This document shows, piece after piece, positions 58,471 to 64,000 of a DNA stretch of 64,000 nt. Location of the stretch: the NCBI GenBank assembly GCA_014871385.1, contig CM026426.1, forward strand, positions 102,195,220 to 102,259,219, read 5' to 3'. Origin of the DNA: Ceratodon purpureus. Its lineage: Eukaryota; Streptophyta; Bryopsida; Pseudoditrichales; Ditrichaceae. The number at the start of each line of letters is the position of its first letter. The stretch's first letter is position 1. The notes below the pieces were generated by a model that had not been told where the DNA came from, did not search any database, and worked only from the letters and a program-made list of their open reading frames with translations. The translations under genes and the position numbers were made by a program.

Positions 58471-59400
58471 ATTACAGAGTTAGCTCAAGATAATTTGCCG
58501 GTATATCTACAAAGATAACTAGAGTTGAACAAAGAGATCCCCTTCTTCCAAATCAGGCGATTCTCTTCTTTATCGTGATTCTGATTCATATCAAGAAAAC
58601 ACCGTAGTAAAAGACAACATAACCAAGACTGAAAAAAATACTTACTTCCCTAGCATTGTCGATGACGCCATAGCCATGGCAAGTCAACCTCAGTCAATTT
58701 GAGGCTCCCTCTCAGACAGCTTCCTAAGACGATCAATCTTACACCTTTTTAAACACACACCAAATTCCAACTATGCCAGCCTCTCAGCGGGTCGTGGCTC
58801 TCTTGCTGTGAAGTCCTCAACCTGCACATGGCGCGCCCTGTAACAATTAGACCGATAACATACATACACCATCGTACAACATCTCCAACAAAACACAACC
58901 AACCCTTCAAATCAAAGCACCCAACTCCAACATCCTCCAGTTCCATCTCTTCGCACTCACAACATACTGAGTTCAAAACACTACCACCAAATTGTTGAGC
59001 TAAAACCACAACTCACCAATCATCATGCCCCAAGCAAACTAGTTGCGCAAAATTGGAGTTGCAATGTGAGAAAACCATTCAGGTGCCTCTGATCACTATG
59101 GCCATCATCCTCATCAGAAGTTTGAATATTCTTGAATGACTTCAGATTTGCCAGCTTTTGTTCCACGGTATCAACATCGTACGCTGCATAACATCACAAC
59201 CATAAGCAGAAAAACAAATGAAGAGCTGCAAAAATTTGAGCACCCATGACTCCTAACCCCACACAACCGAATTGCATCCATAGGCGATACCTTCACAGCC
59301 CTGAAACCCTAAAAAAATAAAAAATTCCTACATCGAGTTCAAACAAATCCCAAAGCCGCATCCGTAACTCTAACAAACAAGAATTCACAAACCATGAAGC
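58471..59400 (-). other. Interval with isolated exon-like pieces
   Basis: Minus-strand open blocks near 59186-59040 (AYDVDTVEQKLANLKSFKN...) and 58999-58749 follow or precede splice-like sites but do not assemble into a recognisable protein. They may be 5' exons of the neighbouring decayed gene. Confidence 0.25.
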
Positions 59401-60264
59401 CTACCAAAAACCTAAATAGGCACTCAAACTCCACATAAACTCACTCATGTAGGTTTCCAGGAGGTGTTTGGGTGTGCTATGCTTCAAGGATTTCTTGACA
59501 TGCATCCAAGTTCCTTCTGTAGAATTTGTGTGAGCTCCAGTAGTAGGATCTTTGAAGAATTGGGAGTGATTCACTGTGAGATGCTCATAGCCCAATTGAT
59601 TCAACCAAGTAGTGTCATATGCCCTCCAACAATCACTTATGATTGTTGTGCCTCTCTCAACATGCTCCCACAGTAAGTTTGTCAAGGTTTCCTTGGTTCT
59701 GTCAGGAACTGTAGCCAAAAACATGGACCCTACATTCCCTCCCTCAACCCCTCCAAACAGCCATTGTCCATCTCTTCTTGCTCCTCTATTGTACTTTCTC
59801 TTTCCAAATTTTCTCTCATCAATCTTTACTATCTTGCCCACTCCACCTATCTTTCTCACTTCTTGTTGTAGTAGAGCTTGGTTGCAAATATCTCTACAAA
59901 AACTGTACCAATCCACCAAGGTATTCTTGTTTGTACAAGAATCCATTGCTGTAGATGTTTGAGAGAAGCCCCTGCTCCAACTATACATGATAGTGAGGAT
60001 TTTTTGGAAAGAGAGGTGAGAAGAAGAGAAGAAGGTGTCTTTTCTTAGGGAAAGAGTAGCTCTACATCCCCTGTTTGTGCATCTCCACCTATATCCATCA
60101 CCCTTTCTTGCCTCTAGCTTCTCCCTCCTCATCCTCTTCTCACATCTCTCACAATTTCTCTCAGTAGGGATTAGGCCTCTCTCTTCCAGAAAATGCAAGG
60201 TGCTCTCTAGGGTGGCAATAATCCTAGAAAAATCAATCCAACTGAGCTGAAATTGGGCTTCCAT
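59401..60264 (-). CDS. Merlin/IS1595-type DDE transposase, intact single ORF
   Basis: A 287-residue intronless protein starting at ATG 60264. Residues 38-67 contain C..C (38, 41) and C....C (62, 67), a zinc ribbon typical of ISXO2/IS1595-like transposases. The DDE core is visible: Asp149 in VKIDERKFGKRKYNRG followed by WLFGGVE, Asp211 in ISDCWRAYDT, and Glu250 in HTNSTEGTWMHVKKSL, preceded by the conserved NHSQFF. Length and layout match eukaryotic Merlin transposases, which cut and paste short-TIR elements leaving 8-9-bp duplications. I could not find matching terminal inverted repeats within a few hundred bases, so it is either an old copy with eroded ends or a separated gene. The absence of stops suggests recent activity or retention. 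Confidence 0.85.
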   Translation of the reverse strand: MEAQFQLSWIDFSRIIATLESTLHFLEERGLIPTERNCERCEKRMRREKLEARKGDGYRWRCTNRGCRATLSLRKDTFFSSSHLSFQKILTIMYSWSRGFSQTSTAMDSCTNKNTLVDWYSFCRDICNQALLQQEVRKIGGVGKIVKIDERKFGKRKYNRGARRDGQWLFGGVEGGNVGSMFLATVPDRTKETLTNLLWEHVERGTTIISDCWRAYDTTWLNQLGYEHLTVNHSQFFKDPTTGAHTNSTEGTWMHVKKSLKHSTPKHLLETYMSEFMWSLSAYLGFW

Positions 60265-60332
60265 TGAACCTGCTAAAAGAGCTGCACAAAAACACCTGCG
60301 AAAAGAGCTCCAAAAACCTGCAAAAAAAGGAG

Positions 60333-60494
60333 CTCCATACTAGGATTGGCTCAATTTTGTGGCCTAAAAATTTCTTGGAAGTCTTGCAGACTTCCAAGAA
60401 AATTTTCGAAGCCTGCACACCTCTTGAATCATGGGTTTCTCTCTAATAGCGGGTTCTCTCTACATGGAATCGCGGGGCCCCCCATACTAGGATT
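60333..60494. repeat. 14-bp direct repeat enclosing a hairpin-containing segment
   Basis: CCATACTAGGATTG occurs at about 60334-60347 and again at about 60481-60494. Between them lies a hairpin, TTGGAAGTC-ttgca-GACTTCCAA (about 60375-60400). The arrangement could be a small insertion with a long duplication or a local duplication; no further support. Confidence 0.45.
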
Positions 60495-60734
60495 GTGGCA
60501 AGGCATCACATACCAACCTCTTAGAATTGAAGGCATTCTTCGATAAGTACGCCTTGATGTCGCACGCCTCCTGCTTGCAATGCTCATTGAATGCAGGCAT
60601 CGCAACCAACCCTTCAAGTACGCTACCCTCCCTTCCCCCAGAAAGCCAAAAACCAAAACAACAACAAGTAGTCCAAGTCTCCGTTCGAAAGTATTTCGTC
60701 AACAAGTAAAGAAGAATCACAAAATCAGGCCAAA

Positions 60735-60846
60735 TCGTGTTGTCAAAACCGTCCTCAAAGTCGTTGAAGAAATCGTTGTCAGAGGGCTTGTGGTCAACCG
60801 CCACATCGCCTAGCAACTCCAGCGCATCTTTGTCCACATACATCCA
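60735..60846 (-). pseudogene. SMAP1-like small acidic protein fragment
   Basis: On minus the frame reads YVDKDALELLGDVAVDHKPS then DNDFFNDFEDGFDNT. The DFFNDF.DDFDD pattern and short acidic context are characteristic of plant SMALL ACIDIC PROTEIN 1 (about 60 residues, auxin-response related). The frame upstream (61045-60850, ending near VVGVAMDV) is offset by one or two bases, and the expected Asp-rich end (DDFDD) is DGFDN, so this may be a pseudogene, or a spliced gene with a donor at GACG|GT. Confidence 0.35.
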
Positions 60847-61059
60847 TGGCCACACCCACCACCGCGTCATCCAAATCCGGCATGTACAACCCCGCTATCG
60901 GAAACGCCTTCATGCTTGATGACGACGCCGTGGCTGCCAACCCTCCCTCCCTTCCCTCCTTCAATTTTTCTTCGTCACCAAAACCTTCACTAAAACTCTC
61001 GCTTCCAATCCCACCAACAAGCTCCATACCTAACCCTAATTGCAAATTTACTAAAAAAT

Positions 61060-61361
61060 TAAAAACGTAAAAAAATCTAAATTCTAAGTTCTAAAATGTG
61101 TGGGACCTCAAGGTTCACCTACAAATACAAAACTCGGAGAAAGTTGAAATTAAAGTATAGGATTCAAGGTAAGAGTATGAGCATATACAAGTAAAAAGAA
61201 AAGTGCATCAAGCCAACAATCTACTGTTTTGCATTTCTGAGGTTTCATGTTCTCAAAATTTGTGACAATTTTGCAATATAAATACAAATTTCATCATCAA
61301 TGTATGTTGTGATACTTTACCAATATAATTTGTTCTGTTGTGAATTTATAATAATATGCAT
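61060..61361. other. AT-rich interval, nothing seen
   Basis: About 300 bp of low-complexity AT-rich sequence between the SMAP1-like fragment and the truncated end of the retroelement. The abrupt loss of protease coding at about 61362 marks a deletion or insertion border. Confidence 0.5.
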
Positions 61362-64000
61362 TTAAATGATTATGTCGCAAGCAAATTGTTTTGTTAACCC
61401 ATAATCCACCACGGCCTGATCAGCCATACGCAATCCATAGGGTGCTGGTGACGGCTCCTTCAACCCCAACCGAATTTGCTCCTCCTCAGTAATTAGGTTG
61501 ACGCCAGACCCTCCATCCAGGAGTACGTTATCCAATGTTAACTGTCCCACCTGCACAGAAATAACCGGAAGGCCTTGATCAATATCTACTGCACCAACAA
61601 CCAGGATAGGGTGTACCAATGATCCCTGGGGATTCCGGGTATCCGCTGGTGTTGTTGTCGGCTGTGTCTTTGTTGAAACCTGCTGGTGCTGAACCGGCTC
61701 AAATGACAGTCTATGCTGTCGCTGAGTATTGGGAAATACTTTCGCTCTGACATACTCAGTAAGGTTGGGGGCTACTTTGAGCAGTTCCCCCAAAGACACA
61801 GTAATAGGTGTCTGTAAAATCTGTCTGCTCACAGTCTTAACGGCTGATGAAGGCTGGGGAGTAGTCGGCTCCGTCGAAATTCCGGGCGGCACCAGCTTGG
61901 GTGTCTCCTGCAAGCAATCCGCATCAGGAAACCCTGCCCAGTCGCTATCCAATATTGGTCCGTTTGTATCTGTGACTGTAGAGTTGGCCACGTTTGATTT
62001 TTGAAGCTCCTCTTCCTTTTGCTGTGCCAACTCATTCTCCCGATTAATCTCCTCAGTTAAAGCGATGAATTCCTTTCGGAGCCGTTCCTCCTTCTCCCAG
62101 TCTGCCTGAGTCTTGGGCTGTCGTGGTTCTGGTTCTTTCAGTTCCTTATCTTCCAGTAGAAGTCCGGCTCGCATCCTAGTCGCCCTGGTTAGTATAGTGG
62201 CCACTTCAGGGTTATCCAATTCCTGCAACTCCACACTGTTGACACCAACAGAGTTAGTTCCTTGCTTTTCAGCAACCAACATTTGCTGAAACTTTAGGCG
62301 TAAATGACAATTACGCATCTGATGGTCGGTGCCCTAACACAAGAAGCACCCATCAATCCTGCCAGCTCCGCCGTTTTGATATCCTCCAGGCCGGCTACTA
62401 AACTGTCTTTCTGAGCTACTGGTCGGCTGTGTAGCCGATACTTCGTGAATGCCTACCGTGGGCTTCCCATCTGCCCTGGGTAGCCTGTTGTTGGGATTGT
62501 CTGGGTTCACAAAGCAGTATTTGTCTTCATGCCCAAATTTCTTGCACGCCGTGCAGAACCCGCGGTTGATTGTCTCCACCTGATCTGCCTGGGCATTTGC
62601 ACTACTAGTCCGACTATTCGTCGGCTCTGTCCTCTTGGCCTGGAAATACAACTTCTTCCCCGAAGCACCAGTACAATTAGTCTCACAGCGCCTGGCCAAC
62701 TCCTTCAGTTCGGTAAGGGTATTTGCTGTAGACCCACTGGTAGTCACCTTCAAGTAATCAAGCAGACCTGCCCTGAAATATGTAAGCTTGAACCCTTCTC
62801 CCACTTCTGTCTGCAGGCACTTGATCAACTTCATAAAACGTTCGTAGTAGTCTTGTACCTTTTCTCCCTCACCCTGTTTGAAGGTTCTGAGAGCCATATA
62901 GACCTGCTCATTTGAATCCTGCTCTCGATATCGCAGTTTGAAAGCTTCCTTAGCCTCTTCCCACGTGCAGTAAAGATGGTGGTCCAGCCAATCATCAAAC
63001 CATCTCTGGGCTTTATCCACAAGAGTCGTACCGAACAGTGTGATGATCACTTGTTCATCAGTTTCCCCATTGAACCAGGCACATTTATCAAAGTAGCGGA
63101 GGTGGGCATCTGGATCACTACCTTCCTTGTAGGCTCTGTATGGCAACTGCTTCCGTTGAGTACTGACAGGGGGTCGAGGAGGCGCAGAGGTGAAGTCGGT
63201 AGTGCGGGCTGTGGGTACAACAGGAGGTCGCACTACTGATGTCACTGTGGGGTGCCTCAGAGGGTGTGGAATAGGTGCAGTACTGTGGGGGCCTCTGGGG
63301 ACGGCAGCTGGGCTGTAGCCCACCGGGGCAGAGGATGAGGAGTGAACTGTAGGCCTCCCCCCATAAACCACTTCAGGAACTGATTCCCCAAAGGTGGGCT
63401 CTACTATTCTGACAGGAATTTCTGTGGGCTGAGTCGGCTGGGCAGAGTGATATGTGTCACCTGTAAGGTGGTCCACATAAGCAAGCGGTCGATGGACTGT
63501 CGAGGAAGCTACAGTTGGAAGGGGTCCAGGTACCTTTCTATCCCCTAGCACCTCCGGAGTTGGATCGGTTAAGTAGGGAGTCCTAACTGGAATCTCCTCA
63601 ATCTGTTCCTGTTCGCGCTCCCGTCTCTGTTCCTCCCATAGATCGTGCAGCTGTGCTAGCTCCTCCCTTTCCCTTTCCACCCTTTGTTGCTCTCTTTGCT
63701 GTGCCGCTAACTGCTGGGTGGTTAACCTCTGAGCCGTCTCCTGGACCCGTCGGTTGAACTCAAGCTCCCATGCAGTCTGAGACGGTTCTGGCGGCCACTG
63801 TGGCTCAGTATGCCAGTGATGTAACGACGCCTTGCCCGAAGGTGCAGCCTGCTGTAAAGCTTCCAATTGCTGGAGGTATTTACCTGGGTCAGGCCTGCTG
63901 TGAGTGTGGGTCGTAGAATACTGTTTGGCCCTCTCTCTTCTAGCTTGTAAGTCTGCTTTGAATGCTTCCACAGCCCGCCTGTCCTCCTCTTCTTGCTCCC
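61362..64000 (-). pseudogene. Ty3/gypsy-type Gag and truncated protease (partial)
   Basis: Minus-strand reading frame, open beyond the window edge at 64000. It begins Glu/Arg/Gln-rich (coiled-coil-like), then a Pro/Thr-rich linker, then a retrotransposon Gag domain: DAHLRYFDKCAWFNGETDEQ, LVDKAQRWFDDWL, FKLRYREQD, LRTFKQGEGEKVQDYYERFM. A first zinc knuckle CTACKKFGHEDKYC (C-x2-C-x4-H-x4-C) follows at about 62560. TAG at 62336-62334 lies inside a second knuckle (CFLC-stop-GTDHQMRNC), after which the same frame continues for 318 codons through an acidic linker to a retropepsin-like motif VLLDGGSGVNLI near 61505 (DGGS for the usual DTGS/DSGA). The frame ends inside the protease; no reverse transcriptase or integrase follows. 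Ordinary structural and protease functions of LTR elements are inferred. Confidence 0.75.

Noticed and set aside
59100..60500. Terminal inverted repeats for the Merlin element
   Set aside because: GAGCTGCAAAAA near 59225 and GGAGCTCC near 60329 share words but do not align as inverted ends, and no 8-9-bp duplication was found.
1..64000. CRISPR arrays, bacterial operons, rRNA or complete tRNA genes
   Set aside because: None seen; introns, plant-type transposons and low gene density show a eukaryotic nuclear sequence, and the only tRNA-like signal is the weak pair of boxes near 56.75 kb.

Overview
The window looks like a repeat-rich nuclear chromosome segment from a streptophyte (a charophyte alga, bryophyte or other early-diverging plant). 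The evidence is plant-type CACTA (En/Spm) transposases with spliceosomal GT..AG introns, remnants of an AAED1-like plant gene and possibly a SMAP1-like one, and a Ty3/gypsy-type Gag. I cannot name the species. Almost everything recognisable is mobile DNA; only 57-61 kb shows traces of host genes.

Layout. (1) 1-11.1 kb: the inner part of a first CACTA element. A minus-strand Transposase_24-like accessory gene runs off the left edge, ~4 kb of tandem and direct repeats rich in ACGT motifs follows, then a plus-strand four-exon Tnp2 transposase (5720-10101) with a single in-frame TAG, then more ACGT-rich repeats. (2) 11.1-16.3 kb: no convincing gene; a foldback hairpin, a small TIR element and a cluster of TTAACATTTAT words. 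(3) 16291-43093: a 26.8-kb giant CACTA element bounded by 12-bp terminal inverted repeats (CACTAGTAGAAA) and a TTA target-site duplication on both sides. It carries a nine-exon accessory gene (minus), a divergently transcribed and decayed Tnp2 gene (plus), and about 15 kb of extra cargo: an acidic protein with a SUMO-interaction-like motif, a small possible Ulp1-type remnant, an unknown protein, a coiled-coil protein, a BRCT-domain protein and a 199-residue unknown ORF. A 741-bp TIR element is nested inside.

(4) About 43.4-56.5 kb: a long decayed non-LTR retrotransposon with a strikingly G-poor sense strand. Its broken frames encode an ORF1 with an RRM-like fold and coiled coil, and an ORF2 with, in order, a 2A-like peptide, AP endonuclease, reverse transcriptase, a PCIF1-like adenine-methyltransferase module, RNase H, and a CCHC/KPD..E restriction-like endonuclease. 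The two endonucleases plus RNase H match the Dualen/RandI type of LINE; the methyltransferase-like module is the most unexpected part. (5) 56.6-61.3 kb: a SINE-like head, exons of a decayed AAED1-like gene, an intact single-ORF Merlin/IS1595-type transposase and a SMAP1-like fragment. (6) 61.4-64 kb: Gag and the start of the protease of a Ty3/gypsy-type element on the minus strand, with a TAG inside the second zinc knuckle.

In both CACTA elements the accessory DNA-binding-type protein and the Tnp2 transposase are read outward from a shared central region, an arrangement that would allow joint control. The giant element pairs this core with genes suggestive of SUMO and DNA-repair interaction (SIM, possible Ulp1 remnant, BRCT), but its Tnp2 copy is broken, so this copy could move only with transposase supplied from elsewhere. 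Exon borders are my own reading of GT/AG sites and frame continuity; no database search was possible.
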